Positions 36,974 through 47,754 are shown, counted from the first letter of the stretch. The stretch: 56,718 bases of DNA from Burkholderiales bacterium (GCA_030683105.1 JAUXMZ010000033.1:1-56718), one strand, 5' to 3'. Made by a program: numbers and translations. Notes: generated by a model not told the origin, from the sequence alone.

Positions 36974-39900
36974 TTACTCCTCCTCCCGCGAAACTATCGT
37001 TTTGCCGAAATCGCACCTCAGGCAACGGCCTGCTTCACGCCGGGCATTGGCAGCACTCAGCGCCAATTCAACCTCATCAAAGTTGGCGCGCCGCTGGAGT
37101 GCCACCAGCTTGTGCACTTTATAGCGCGGCGCCGGCGACGCGGGGGCCGCCGGATCGAACGCGGTGTCCAACTTGCGCGGGCCGTTCCACGGAAAATGGA
37201 TGGCCTTGCCCGGATGCAGGTAGTGCTCGATCGCCTCCGCCGCCCTGCGCCCGTGCGCAATCGCCTCGACGGCGGTCGCGGGTCCGAGTACTGCATCGCC
37301 ACCGGCGAAGACGCCGTCATATTCTGTCGCCAGCGAGTACAGGTCCACGCTCACCGTGCCGCGTTTCGACACGGGTGGCCCGCCAGCCGGGACCAATGGT
37401 TTCTGGCCGATCGCCCGGATGATGGTCGATGCTGAAATTTCGATGTACTCGCCCTCTATAGGCACTGGCCGCCTGCGGCCGCTGTCATCAAAATCCCCCA
37501 TGCGCATGCGCTGGAACTTGAGCGCCGCAGCGGCTCCGCCGCTGTCCGCGATCACCTCAACCGGGGCGACGAGGAACTCGAACTGCACACCCTCCTCCAG
37601 GGCCTCGGCGATCTCCTCGGGCTGTACCGGCATTTCTTCGCGCGTTCTGCGGTAAGCGACCGTGACGCGCCCGGCTCCGAGCCGCAGCGCGGTGCGGGCC
37701 GCGTCGATCGCTGTATTGCCGCCCCCGACCACGATCGCTTCCCCGCTGAGCCGGGCAACGGGACCTTTTGCCGCATTCTTCAGGAACTCTATCCCCGACG
37801 CTACGCCGTGCGCTTGCTCTCCCGGGACACCCATGGTCACGTCCGACCAGGCGCCGCTGCCGACGAAGACAGCATCGTAATCTTTACGCAGGCGCGCAAT
37901 GGAGAGCTTCTTGCCGATGGCTGCACCGCACTCGATCTTCACGCCCATGCTGGTGATGCGCTCTATATCGCGCTTCAGTTCTTCGTGCGGCAGCCGGTAG
38001 GAAGGGATGCCGTAGCGCAACATTCCTCCGGGCTCAGCCATCTGCTCGTACACCGTGACTTCGTGACCCAGGCGACGCAGGAAATATGCGGCGGTGAGCC
38101 CCGCGGGTCCCGCGCCGATGACCGCGGTGCGGCGCCGCTCCTCGCTCGGCCGCTCCATCACCGGTATGCTCACCTGCGGGCTTGAGTCGACCATGAAGCG
38201 CTTGACCGAGCGTATCGCCACCGGCGCGTCGATCGTTTCGCGCCGGCAGTGCTGCTCGCACGGGTGCGGGCACACGCGCGCGCACACCGATGGGAACGGA
38301 TTGCGATCCATGTGGCTAAGCAGCGCTTCTTCCTCGCGACCCTCTGCAACCAGTGAAAGATAGGCCGGGATATCCACCTCGCTCGGACAACCGTTGGAGC
38401 AGGTGGCGACGAAAAGCGGTTGGCACACGCCTGCCGGGCAGCGCTTCTCGCGAACGTGCGCCAGATACTCGTCGCGGAAATACCTGATCGTGGTGAGCAC
38501 CGGGTTAGGAGCGGTCTGGCCGAGGCCGCACAGCGACCCCTTGCACACCGCGTCCCCCAGCGATTCCAGTTGCGCGATGCTCTGCTCGGTCCCGCGCCCC
38601 TCGCAGATGTCGTCGAGGATCATGCGCATTTGGCGCGTGCCGAGGCGGCAAGGGGCGCACTTCCCGCACGACTCGTTCTCGGTAAACCTCACGAAGTAGC
38701 GCGCGAGGTCGACCATGCAGGTGGTGTCGTCCATGACGACCAGCCCGCCCGAGCCCATGATGGAGCCGGCCTGCGCGAGCGACTCGTAATCGATCGGCAG
38801 GTGCATCATGTGCGCGGGGATGCAGCCACCTGAGGGACCGCCCGACTGCACCGCCTTGAGCGCGCGGCCGCCCTTCACGCCGCCGCCGATCTCGTACACG
38901 AGCTGGCGCAGTGGCATCCCCATTGGCACCTCGACCAGACCGGTGTTATTCACCTTTCCGACCAGCGAGAAAATCTTGGTTCCCTTGCTGCGCTCGGTCC
39001 CGCGCGCGGCGTAGGCATCGGCGCCGTCGGTGATGATGTGCGAAATGTTGCCCCAGGTTTCGACGTTGTTGATGTTGGTGGGCTTGCCGAAGAGCCCCTT
39101 GATCGCAGGAAACGGCGGACGCGCCATCGGCATGCCGCGGCGCCCCTCGATGCTGGCGATGAGTGCGGTCTCCTCGCCGCAGACGAACGCCCCCGCCCCC
39201 TCCTTGATGATGATGTCGAACGAGAAATCCGAACCGAGAATGTTTTCGCCCAGCAGTCCGCACTCGCGCATCTGATCGATCGCGATCCGCAGCCGCTCGA
39301 TCGCGAGCGGGTACTCGGCACGGATGTAGACATAGCCATGCGACGAGCCGATCGCGAGGGCGCCGATCGCCATCCCCTCGAGTACGGCGTGCGGATTTCC
39401 TTCAAGCAGCGAGCGGTCCATGAACGCGCCGGGATCGCCCTCGTCGGCGTTGCAGATGACGTACTTGACGTCCCCCGGCGCAGCGCGGCAGAACTTCCAC
39501 TTCTGCCCGGTCGGGAAGCCGCCGCCGCCGCGTCCGCGCAAGCCTGAACGCTGAACCTCCCCGACGATCTGGTCCGGGTTCATGTCGAACAAAGCCTTGG
39601 CAAGCCCCTGGTAGCCCCCCTCCCGGATATAGTCCTCTATCCGCGTCGGGTCGATCCTGTCGTTCAGTCCGAGCACCAGCCGCATCTGGTGTTGATAGAA
39701 CGGGATCGCTTCCTCGGCCGAAATGCGACGCCCCGGCACTCCGGGGAGAGTACCCGGCATCTCGTAGAGGAGCCGTTCGATCACTTCTCCGCGCGCGACC
39801 GTTTTATTGACGATATCGGTGATATCGGCCGGGCTGACGCGGCAGTACAGCGTCCCCGGGGGACGGACCGCCACGAGCGCGCCGTTCTCGCAGAAGCCAC

Positions 39901-40105
39901 GGCACCCGGTCATCACCACCTCGACATGGTCGTGAAGCTTTGCCCGCTTTAACGCCTTGTCGAAGCCGGCGAGGATCTCGTCCCCGCCGCATGCCTTGCA
40001 GCCGGTGCCCATGCACACGTAGATGCGGCGCTTGTCAGGGTCGAACGACGCAGTGAGCTGCGCGCGCAGCGCATCGAGGTCGGCGCGGATCGCGAGTTTC
40101 GTCAT
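36974..40105 (-). CDS. NuoF-GltD fusion flavoprotein, electron-transfer subunit of formate dehydrogenase 2
   Basis: The 1043-residue product has three parts. Residues 20-115 are a thioredoxin-like [2Fe-2S] domain (CMGTGCKAC, CRGFCENG). Residues 130-560 are NuoF: GLRGRGGGGFPTG for NADH/FMN, then ESCGKCAPCR and GSLCGLG for the [4Fe-4S] cluster. From about 570 to the end is a GltD/NfnB-type module with iron-sulfur cysteines (CSNGCPSEVDIP, CARVCPHPCEQHC), an FAD site (GAGPAGLTAAYFLRRLG) and a second nucleotide site (VGGGNTAIDAARTA). Thus one chain carries FMN and FAD and two pyridine-nucleotide sites. It could reduce NAD and NADP, or bifurcate electrons; this is inference. It overlaps the upstream nuoE-like gene by 4 bp (ATGA). 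Confidence 0.9.
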   Translation of the reverse strand: MTKLAIRADLDALRAQLTASFDPDKRRIYVCMGTGCKACGGDEILAGFDKALKRAKLHDHVEVVMTGCRGFCENGALVAVRPPGTLYCRVSPADITDIVNKTVARGEVIERLLYEMPGTLPGVPGRRISAEEAIPFYQHQMRLVLGLNDRIDPTRIEDYIREGGYQGLAKALFDMNPDQIVGEVQRSGLRGRGGGGFPTGQKWKFCRAAPGDVKYVICNADEGDPGAFMDRSLLEGNPHAVLEGMAIGALAIGSSHGYVYIRAEYPLAIERLRIAIDQMRECGLLGENILGSDFSFDIIIKEGAGAFVCGEETALIASIEGRRGMPMARPPFPAIKGLFGKPTNINNVETWGNISHIITDGADAYAARGTERSKGTKIFSLVGKVNNTGLVEVPMGMPLRQLVYEIGGGVKGGRALKAVQSGGPSGGCIPAHMMHLPIDYESLAQAGSIMGSGGLVVMDDTTCMVDLARYFVRFTENESCGKCAPCRLGTRQMRMILDDICEGRGTEQSIAQLESLGDAVCKGSLCGLGQTAPNPVLTTIRYFRDEYLAHVREKRCPAGVCQPLFVATCSNGCPSEVDIPAYLSLVAEGREEEALLSHMDRNPFPSVCARVCPHPCEQHCRRETIDAPVAIRSVKRFMVDSSPQVSIPVMERPSEERRRTAVIGAGPAGLTAAYFLRRLGHEVTVYEQMAEPGGMLRYGIPSYRLPHEELKRDIERITSMGVKIECGAAIGKKLSIARLRKDYDAVFVGSGAWSDVTMGVPGEQAHGVASGIEFLKNAAKGPVARLSGEAIVVGGGNTAIDAARTALRLGAGRVTVAYRRTREEMPVQPEEIAEALEEGVQFEFLVAPVEVIADSGGAAAALKFQRMRMGDFDDSGRRRPVPIEGEYIEISASTIIRAIGQKPLVPAGGPPVSKRGTVSVDLYSLATEYDGVFAGGDAVLGPATAVEAIAHGRRAAEAIEHYLHPGKAIHFPWNGPRKLDTAFDPAAPASPAPRYKVHKLVALQRRANFDEVELALSAANARREAGRCLRCDFGKTIVSREEE

Positions 40106-40728
40106 TTGCGCGCTCCTCGGACGGCGGAGGTCGAACGAGTGCCGCGCGCCTTACCCTTCGATGGACCGGCGGAAATGTCCTGGATCACCTTCTTCATCGA
40201 TGCGCTGGTTTGCTGGCGCAGAACCTTGTCGTCGACAACCACGACGGGGGCGAGCGCGCAGGCGCCGAAGCAAGAGACGGACTCTAGGGATACGGCACCG
40301 TCGGATGTGGTCCCGCCCGGCACGATCTTGAGGTCCGCCTTGATGTCGTCCATGAGCTTCCCGCTCCCGCGCACGTAGCAAGCAGTGCCGCTGCAAACCG
40401 TGACACGGTGCCTGCCGGGGGCATTGAACCGGAACTGGGCATAGAAACTGGCCACGCCCTCGACCAGCGCGGGCGGAACCAAGAGATGGCGCGCGATGGC
40501 CTGCATCGCATCGCGCGGCAGGTATCCCAACGCCGCCTGTGCCGACTGCAGCATCGGGATCATTGACGACTGCGACGACGGGAACGCAGCCCCGGCGCCG
40601 GCAAGCCACCGCGCGACTGCGGGATCGAGCCGCAAGCCCGCCCCGCGCGGACTGCCGTTTATCGGCGATTTGGCCTTGCGCGCACCCCCTTTCTTTCCGG
40701 GCGTACTCCCGTTTCCGGGCTTCTTCAT
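40102..40728 (-). CDS. NuoE-like [2Fe-2S] subunit of formate dehydrogenase 2
   Basis: The 208-residue product has a NuoE/HoxE core: four cysteines in CSGTACYVRG and CFGACALAP ligate a [2Fe-2S] cluster that relays electrons between clusters and flavin. An Ala/Lys/Pro-rich N terminus (about 40 residues) and a basic Ser/Lys/Arg-rich tail flank it. I start at the ATG of MKKPG (40728). A GTG seven codons upstream (40749) is less likely because the FNR-type promoter would then leave almost no leader. It is the first gene of a three-gene operon. Confidence 0.88.
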   Translation of the reverse strand: MKKPGNGSTPGKKGGARKAKSPINGSPRGAGLRLDPAVARWLAGAGAAFPSSQSSMIPMLQSAQAALGYLPRDAMQAIARHLLVPPALVEGVASFYAQFRFNAPGRHRVTVCSGTACYVRGSGKLMDDIKADLKIVPGGTTSDGAVSLESVSCFGACALAPVVVVDDKVLRQQTSASMKKVIQDISAGPSKGKARGTRSTSAVRGARK

Positions 40729-40790
40729 GGGATCGCTCTTTATAATCACTCGTCGATGTGCATCTTGCGACGAATAACGGGTGGCGCCCT

Positions 40791-40804
40791 TTGATCTACA
40801 TCAA
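40791..40804 (-). promoter_or_regulatory. FNR-type box before formate dehydrogenase operon 2
   Basis: TTGATCTACATCAA is a perfect FNR consensus (TTGAT-N4-ATCAA) and a T/A variant of the TTGAC/GTCAA boxes elsewhere in this island. It is followed by TTTCCGG, close to the flank of the oxc box. With a centre at 40797.5, activation from -41.5 would place the start near 40756, 28 nt before the ATG. The -10 there (CAAGAT) is weak, so the promoter should depend on an activator. Either FNR or the local regulator might bind. Confidence 0.6.
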
Positions 40805-40910
40805 TTTCCGGGGCATTCGCCGGCTGGGTTTCCAGCAGCCTGACGCCAACTCAACCGGGCGTCTTGGTCTGATGGACAATCTTCCCCTGCGCAAAGGATT
40901 ACAGAGACGT

Positions 40911-43721
40911 TTACTCCACCTCGAGCGCGGCCATCGCCTGGCCGCCGCCGTAGCTCGAGCGCGGCGTGAGTTCGCCGCCTTTCATCAACTTGACCGCGCA
41001 GTACTTGAATTCCGGGATCTTGCCGACGGGATCGAGCGCCGCATTAGTCAGCAGGTTTGCCGCCGCCTCGTAAAAGCAAAACGGTATGAACACGGCGCCG
41101 CGCGGTGTGCCGTCGTCGGCGCGGGCGTACAGCGAAACGATACCGCGCCGCGATGCAACGCTGATCACATCGCCCGGCTTGGCGCCGATCGCGTCGAGAT
41201 CGAGCGGATGCACCTGTGCAGTTGCCTCGGGCTCGATCGCATCGAGCACCGAGGCGCGGCGCGTCATGGCGCCGGTGTGCCAGTGCTCGAGCTGACGCCC
41301 GGTAATGAGCACAAACGGGAATTCCCGGTCCGGCCGTTCGTCCGCCGGGATGATGTCCGCGGGCACGAACTGAGCCCGCCCCGTGGGAGTAGGAAATTTA
41401 TCAATAAAAACAACAGATTGCCCAGGATCCCCTTCTTTCTCGCACGGATAGGTCACGCAGCTTTCCTGCTCCAGCCGCTCCCAGGTGATGCCGGCAATGG
41501 ACGGCATGGCGCGGCGCATTTCATTGAACACATCCTTCGCGCCTTCGTAATTCCAGTCCAGGCCAAGGCGACGCGCGATTTCCTGAATGATCCACAAATC
41601 GGGCTTCGCCTCGCCCGGCGCAGTCAGCGCCTGTCGTCCTAGTTGCACCATGCGATCGGTATTGGTAACCGTGCCGTCTTTCTCCGGCCAGGCGGTCGCC
41701 GGCAGGATGATATCGGCGTAATAGCAAGTCTCGGTCAGGAAAATTTCCTGCACCACCAGGCAGTCGAGCTTGGCGAGCGCCTCGCGCGCGTGATGCGCGT
41801 CGGGGTCCGACATCGCCGGGTTCTCACCCATGATGTACATGCCGCGGATATTGCCCTCATGCACCGCATCCATGATCTCGACCACGGTCAGGCCGGGCTT
41901 GGGATCGAGCGTGGCGCCCCACAGTTTTTCAAAGCGAGTACGCGCTGCCGCATTGTCGACGCGCTGATAATCCGGGAACACCATCGGGATCAGCCCCGAG
42001 TCGGACGCGCCCTGCACGTTGTTCTGACCGCGCAGCGGATGCAGCCCGCAACCGGGGCGGCCGATCTGGCCGGTCATCATGCACAGCGCGATCAGGCAGC
42101 GCGCATTATCAGTGCCGTGAATATGCTGCGAGATTCCCATGCCCCACAGGATCATCGAGCCCTTTGATTTCGCGTAAATCCGCGCCACTTCCTTGATGGT
42201 CTCGGCGGGAATGCCGCAGATCGGTGCCATGGCTTCAGGGCTGTAGCCTTCGACGTTTTTCCTGAGCTCCTCGTAGCCGAGGGTGCGGCTCTTGATGAAT
42301 TTCTTGTCCACCAACCCTTCATGCACGATGGTGTGCATCATGGCGTTGAGCAGCGCCACGTCGGTGTCGGCCTTGAACTGCAGGTAGTGGGTGGCGTGGC
42401 GCGCGAGGTCGCCGCGCCGAGGATCGGCGTAGATCAGCTTCGCGCCGTTCTTGACCGCATTCTTGATCCAGGTCGCCGCAACGGGGTGATTGGATGTGGG
42501 ATTGGCGCCGATCAGGAATATCACCTCGGCATGCATCACGTCGCTGACCTGATTCGATACCGCGGCCGAGCTCACACCCTCTATCAGCGCCGCCACGCTT
42601 GAAGCATGGCACAGGCGCGTACAGTGGTCGACGTTATTGTTGCCGAAGCCTACGCGCACCAGTTTCTGGAACAGATAAGCTTCCTCGCTCGTGCCCTTGG
42701 CCGAACCGAAGCCACACAGCGCCTTTTTGCCGTGGTTATCGCGGATGGTCCTCAGTCCACCGGCGACCAGATCGAGCGCCTCTTCCCAGGTCGCCTCGCG
42801 GAAATGCTCAAGAGGATAGTCCGGATCCATGGTGAAATCGACATGCTTGGGCGCGCCAGCCTTGCGGATCAGGGGTTTGGTCAACCGCTGCTTGTGGTGC
42901 ACGTAATCAAACCCGTAGCGGCCCTTGACGCACAGCCTCCCGTGATTCGACGGCCCATCACGACCATCGACAGACAGTATCTTGTTGTCCTTGATGTTGT
43001 AGGTAAGCTGGCAGCCGACACCGCAAAACGGACATACTGAATGCACCTGCTTGTCGGGTTTCACCAATCCGACGCCGCGTGCCGGCATCAGCGCGCCGGT
43101 CGGGCATGCCTGCACGCATTCGCCGCAGGCGACACAGGACGAATCGCCCATCGAGTCGTCGAAATCGAACACGATTTTCGAGTGCTCGCCACGAAAAGCG
43201 TAACCGATGACGTCATTGACCTGCTCTTCGCGGCAGGCGCGCACGCAACGCGTGCACTGAATGCAGGAATCGAGATTGACGGCGATGCCAAAATGCGACA
43301 AATCCGCCGTGGGCTGGTGGCGCGGAGCAAAGCGCGGCTTGCCGAGCTTGAGCTTGGCAGCCCACTGGTCGAGCTCTGAGGCCAGAGTATGGCGCTCCTC
43401 GGGCATGTCAGAGAGCAGCAGCTCCAGGACCATTTTCTGGGAGGCGACGGCGCGCGCATTGTCGGTGGTGACTTCCATCCCGGACGCGGGTGTGCGGCAG
43501 CATGATGCCGCCAACACACGCTCGCCCTTGACCTCCACCACGCAAGCGCGGCAATTGCCATCCGGCCGCAGGCCTTCCTTGTAGCACAGATGGGGAATCT
43601 CCACGCCATAGCGCTTGGCGGTCTGGATGATGGTCTCGTTGCCGTTAGCGACCACGGGCTTGCCGTTCAGTTTGAACTCGACCGGCATCGCCGCCATCTC
43701 TTCCTTGGTCATCGCTGTCAT
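40911..43721 (-). CDS. fdsA: NAD-dependent formate dehydrogenase alpha subunit, molybdopterin, cysteine type (operon 1)
   Basis: The 936-residue product resembles FdsA of Cupriavidus and Rhodobacter formate dehydrogenases. It has an N-terminal [2Fe-2S] ferredoxin domain (PHLCYKEGLRPDGNCRACVVEV), two [4Fe-4S] sites in CIQCTRCVRAC and CVACGECVQAC, the CPFCGVGC cluster and the molybdenum domain. Active-site cysteine and histidine are in TRLCHASSVAAL. The His-Cys type cluster is ambiguous: only His is clear in EERHTLASEL. It is paralogous to the 886-residue subunit of operon 2. A near-perfect GGAGGTGA site precedes the ATG. It follows fdsB in the operon; fdsC and fdsD accessory genes are not seen nearby. 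Confidence 0.93.
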   Translation of the reverse strand: MTAMTKEEMAAMPVEFKLNGKPVVANGNETIIQTAKRYGVEIPHLCYKEGLRPDGNCRACVVEVKGERVLAASCCRTPASGMEVTTDNARAVASQKMVLELLLSDMPEERHTLASELDQWAAKLKLGKPRFAPRHQPTADLSHFGIAVNLDSCIQCTRCVRACREEQVNDVIGYAFRGEHSKIVFDFDDSMGDSSCVACGECVQACPTGALMPARGVGLVKPDKQVHSVCPFCGVGCQLTYNIKDNKILSVDGRDGPSNHGRLCVKGRYGFDYVHHKQRLTKPLIRKAGAPKHVDFTMDPDYPLEHFREATWEEALDLVAGGLRTIRDNHGKKALCGFGSAKGTSEEAYLFQKLVRVGFGNNNVDHCTRLCHASSVAALIEGVSSAAVSNQVSDVMHAEVIFLIGANPTSNHPVAATWIKNAVKNGAKLIYADPRRGDLARHATHYLQFKADTDVALLNAMMHTIVHEGLVDKKFIKSRTLGYEELRKNVEGYSPEAMAPICGIPAETIKEVARIYAKSKGSMILWGMGISQHIHGTDNARCLIALCMMTGQIGRPGCGLHPLRGQNNVQGASDSGLIPMVFPDYQRVDNAAARTRFEKLWGATLDPKPGLTVVEIMDAVHEGNIRGMYIMGENPAMSDPDAHHAREALAKLDCLVVQEIFLTETCYYADIILPATAWPEKDGTVTNTDRMVQLGRQALTAPGEAKPDLWIIQEIARRLGLDWNYEGAKDVFNEMRRAMPSIAGITWERLEQESCVTYPCEKEGDPGQSVVFIDKFPTPTGRAQFVPADIIPADERPDREFPFVLITGRQLEHWHTGAMTRRASVLDAIEPEATAQVHPLDLDAIGAKPGDVISVASRRGIVSLYARADDGTPRGAVFIPFCFYEAAANLLTNAALDPVGKIPEFKYCAVKLMKGGELTPRSSYGGGQAMAALEVE

Positions 43722-43740
43722 AAGTCACCTCCGGTGAGGT

Positions 43741-43833
43741 GAAGGGTGAAGGGTGAAGGGTGAAGGGGTCAAAATCAGCGGCAGCCCCCTTACGCCCGTC
43801 ATCCCGGGTTTACCCTTCACTCATTCACGCATT
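43741..43833. repeat. Heptamer tandem repeat with inverted copies between fdsB and fdsA
   Basis: Four direct copies of GAAGGGT (the last GAAGGGG) lie at 43741-43768, preceded by GTGAGGT. About 43 bp further right, the complement ACCCTTCAC occurs twice (about 43812-43820 and 43825-43833), with CATTCAC units between them. The array could fold into alternative hairpins in the mRNA between the two subunit genes, just before the fdsA ribosome binding site. It may also be a slippage-prone repeat. It does not disturb either reading frame. Confidence 0.8.
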
Positions 43834-43839
43834 CACCCT

Positions 43840-45516
43840 TCACTCGATCTCTTTGGGAAAATACTTCATCACGCATCTGATCGGATTCGGCGCCGCCTGG
43901 CCCAGGCCGCATATCGATGCGTCCGCCATCGCGCCCGAAAGTTCCTCGAGCAACCCCTGGTCCCAACTCGGTTTTTCCATCAACTGCAGGGCCTTGGCGG
44001 TGCCGACGCGGCACGGCGTACATTGCCCGCACGATTCGTCGGCGAAGAATTTCATCAGGTTGCGCGCCGCGGCCGCCACCTTGTCCTTGTCGGAAAGGAT
44101 GATGATCGCCGCCGAGCCGATAAAGCAACCATACTGGTTCAGCGTGTCGAAATCGAGCGGGATATTGCCCATGGTCGCCGGCAGGATGCCCCCCGAGGCG
44201 CCACCCGGCAGATAGGCGTAAAACTCGTGGCCGGGCAGCATGCCGTCGCAGTATTCGGCGATCAATTCCTTGACCGTGAGCCCTGCGGGCGCAAGATGCA
44301 CGCCCGGCTTCCTGACGCGCCCCGACACCGAGAACGAACGCAGCCCCTGCCGGCCATGGCGGCCGTGGGACGCAAACCATTCCCCGCCCTTTTCCAGGAT
44401 CTCGCGTACCCAGTACAGCGTCTCCATGTTGTGCTCGAGCGTGGGATAGCCGAACAGGCCCACTTGCGCAACATAGGGCGGACGCAGACGCGGCATGCCG
44501 CGCTTGCCTTCGATCGACTCGATCATCGCCGACTCTTCGCCACAGATGTAGGCCCCTGCTCCGCGCCGCAGGTGGATCGGCGGCAGCGCACAGGGCGGAT
44601 CGGCCTGCAATGCTTTGATCTCGCGCTCGAGAATTTCGCGGCAGCCGGCGTATTCGTCGCGCAGATAGATATAGACTTCGGATATCTGCACGGTCCACGC
44701 GGCGATGATCACCCCTTCGAGAAAGCGGTGCGGATCGCGTTCCAGATAATGGCGATCCTTGAAGGTGCCGGGCTCGCCCTCGTCGATATTAACCGCCATC
44801 AGGTGCGGCGCTGTTTCTTTGCGCACGATGCGCCATTTGCGACCCGCGGGAAAACCCGCACCGCCCAGCCCACGCAGCCCCGAGTGTTCCATGTTCGTGA
44901 TGATGGCCTCGGCATCGCGTTCGCCGGCAAGGCATTCTGCAGCGATCTGGTAGCCACCTTGCCTGCGATATCCGGCGTAATCGACATACTTGCCGACAGC
45001 ACACTTCGTTTTCTTTGCCGCTACCAGCGGTCTCACTTTGTCTACCGACGCCTGCGCCACCGGGTTCTGGCCGACGACGGCAACCGGCGCCTGCTCGCAG
45101 CGGCCGACGCAGGGCACAGGCAGCACGCGCACACCCTCCCCCAGCGCGCGCTTCAGGCCCGCGATAAGTTCATTGGAGCCGGACAATTCGCAGCTCAGCG
45201 AATCGCAGACGCGCACCGTCAGCGCCGGCGGTGCTTTCTCGCCTTCCTTCACCACATCGAAGTGGTGATAAAAGGTGGCGACCTCGTAAACCTCGGCCGT
45301 GGCGAGTTTCATCTCACGCGCCAGCGCGACCAGATGCGCCGCCGAAATGTGGCCGTGGTGATCCTGGATCTTGTGCAGATGCTCGATCAGCAGGTCGCGG
45401 CGGCGCGACTCGTCACCGAGCAGCGCTTGAACCTCGACCAGGGCGCGCGCGTCTACTGCGCGGCCCTTGGGTTTGCCGCGTTTGGGTTGGTCGCGCCTGG
45501 GTATGCCGCCTTCCAA
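43840..45516 (-). CDS. fdsB: NAD-dependent formate dehydrogenase NuoE-NuoF fusion subunit
   Basis: The 558-residue product joins a NuoE-like domain (about residues 25-165, cysteines in CDSLSCE and CVGRCEQAP) to a NuoF-like domain with NADH/FMN site GLRGLGGAGFPAG near 215 and the [4Fe-4S] motif ESCGQCTPCR near 488. In Cupriavidus these are separate FdsG and FdsB. The start appears to be TTG at 45516, with GGAGGAAGA seven bases upstream; no in-frame ATG lies near enough. It passes electrons from the FdsA clusters to NAD. It is the first gene of the fdsB-fdsA pair and lies downstream of the sucCD terminator. Confidence 0.92.
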   Translation of the reverse strand: MEGGIPRRDQPKRGKPKGRAVDARALVEVQALLGDESRRRDLLIEHLHKIQDHHGHISAAHLVALAREMKLATAEVYEVATFYHHFDVVKEGEKAPPALTVRVCDSLSCELSGSNELIAGLKRALGEGVRVLPVPCVGRCEQAPVAVVGQNPVAQASVDKVRPLVAAKKTKCAVGKYVDYAGYRRQGGYQIAAECLAGERDAEAIITNMEHSGLRGLGGAGFPAGRKWRIVRKETAPHLMAVNIDEGEPGTFKDRHYLERDPHRFLEGVIIAAWTVQISEVYIYLRDEYAGCREILEREIKALQADPPCALPPIHLRRGAGAYICGEESAMIESIEGKRGMPRLRPPYVAQVGLFGYPTLEHNMETLYWVREILEKGGEWFASHGRHGRQGLRSFSVSGRVRKPGVHLAPAGLTVKELIAEYCDGMLPGHEFYAYLPGGASGGILPATMGNIPLDFDTLNQYGCFIGSAAIIILSDKDKVAAAARNLMKFFADESCGQCTPCRVGTAKALQLMEKPSWDQGLLEELSGAMADASICGLGQAAPNPIRCVMKYFPKEIE

Positions 45517-45602
45517 TTTTCTTCCTCCAAATCACGGGTTAAGGACCCGTCTTGGTTTTCTGCCGCCACCAGTCCGGGAACGACCAGTGCGTGTTGCCTG
45601 TG

Positions 45603-45630
45603 AAAAAAACAGGGCTGCATCGCAGCCCTG
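45603..45630 (-). terminator. Rho-independent terminator of sucCD
   Basis: CAGGGCTGC and GCAGCCCTG form a perfect 9-bp stem with a three-base loop (45610-45630), followed on the minus strand by seven T. It lies 20 bp past the sucD stop. The fdsB-fdsA genes downstream must therefore rely on read-through or on a promoter within the 85 bp before fdsB, where I see no clear one. Confidence 0.93.
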
Positions 45631-45649
45631 CGTAACATGATAACAGTGT

Positions 45650-46528
45650 TTACTTTAGGACGGACTTAAGCAGCTTGCCCATTTCTGCCGGGTTCCTCGT
45701 GACCTTGATGCCGCACTCTTCCATTACGGCAAGCTTTTCATCTGCAGTACCCTTGCCACCCGAGATGATCGCGCCGGCATGGCCCATGCGCTTGCCAGGA
45801 GGCGCAGTCACGCCGGCGATGAAGCCGATTACCGGTTTCTTCATGTGGACCTTGATCCAGCGCGCGCATTCTTCCTCGTCCGAGCCACCGATCTCGCCCA
45901 CCATGATGACCGCCTCAGTCTGCGGATCGTCGTTGAAGAGTTTCATCACGTCGATGTGCTTCATACCGTTCACCGGGTCGCCGCCGGTGCCGACGCAGGT
46001 CGATTGCCCCAGGCCCACTTCCATGAGTTGCCCCACGGCTTCATAGGTCAGCGTGCCCGAGCGGGACACCACGCCTATCGGTCCTTTCATGTGGATGTGG
46101 CCGGGCATGATGCCGATCTTGAGTTCATCGGGCGTGATCACGCCGGGGCAGTTGGGGCCGACCAGCAGGGTCTTGCTGCCCTGCATCCTGTATTTGGTGC
46201 GTATCATGTCGCGCACCGGAACGCCCTCGGTGATGCAGATTACGAGTTCGAGCCCAGCTTCCACCGCCTCGTCGATTGCAGCAGCCGCAAACGGCGGCGG
46301 CACGTAAATGACCGACACCGTGGCGCCGGTCGCCGCCTTGGCTTCCTTGACCGTGTCATATATCGGGATGCCCTCGTAGCTCTGCCCGCCCTTCTTGGGA
46401 GTCACGCCTGCAACATAGCAATTCTTGCCATTCGCATAGTCCTTGCCCATCTTGGTGTGGAACTGCCCGGTTTTGCCGGTAATTCCCTGTGTAATGACTC
46501 TTGAATTTTTGTTGATAAGAATAGACAT
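45650..46528 (-). CDS. sucD: Succinyl-CoA synthetase alpha subunit
   Basis: SucD with SucC interconverts succinyl-CoA and succinate with nucleotide triphosphate. The 292-residue product has the N-terminal CoA-binding Rossmann region (TGKTGQFHT, then VGPNCPGVI) and the phospho-histidine segment [13 protein letters not shown] near residue 245. Its start lies 2 bp after the sucC stop, so the genes are co-translated. See the sucC entry for why the pair may serve oxalate use here. Confidence 0.97.
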   Translation of the reverse strand: MSILINKNSRVITQGITGKTGQFHTKMGKDYANGKNCYVAGVTPKKGGQSYEGIPIYDTVKEAKAATGATVSVIYVPPPFAAAAIDEAVEAGLELVICITEGVPVRDMIRTKYRMQGSKTLLVGPNCPGVITPDELKIGIMPGHIHMKGPIGVVSRSGTLTYEAVGQLMEVGLGQSTCVGTGGDPVNGMKHIDVMKLFNDDPQTEAVIMVGEIGGSDEEECARWIKVHMKKPVIGFIAGVTAPPGKRMGHAGAIISGGKGTADEKLAVMEECGIKVTRNPAEMGKLLKSVLK

Positions 46529-46530
46529 GA

Positions 46531-47697
<1,167 letters not shown>

Positions 47698-47754
47698 TTT
47701 CGACCTGTGTGAAAGCATCAACAACACCCTTCAACGTTGACGCGTACTGCAGTT

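Noticed and set aside
34815-37124. 769-codon plus-strand open frame opposite the formate dehydrogenase catalytic gene
   Set aside because: It is antisense to a gene with clear motifs. Such long shadows are common in G/C-rich coding DNA, and its translation shows no domain.
43753-45603. 616-codon plus-strand open frame opposite fdsB
   Set aside because: Antisense to a gene with NuoE and NuoF motifs; low-complexity His/Arg-rich translation.
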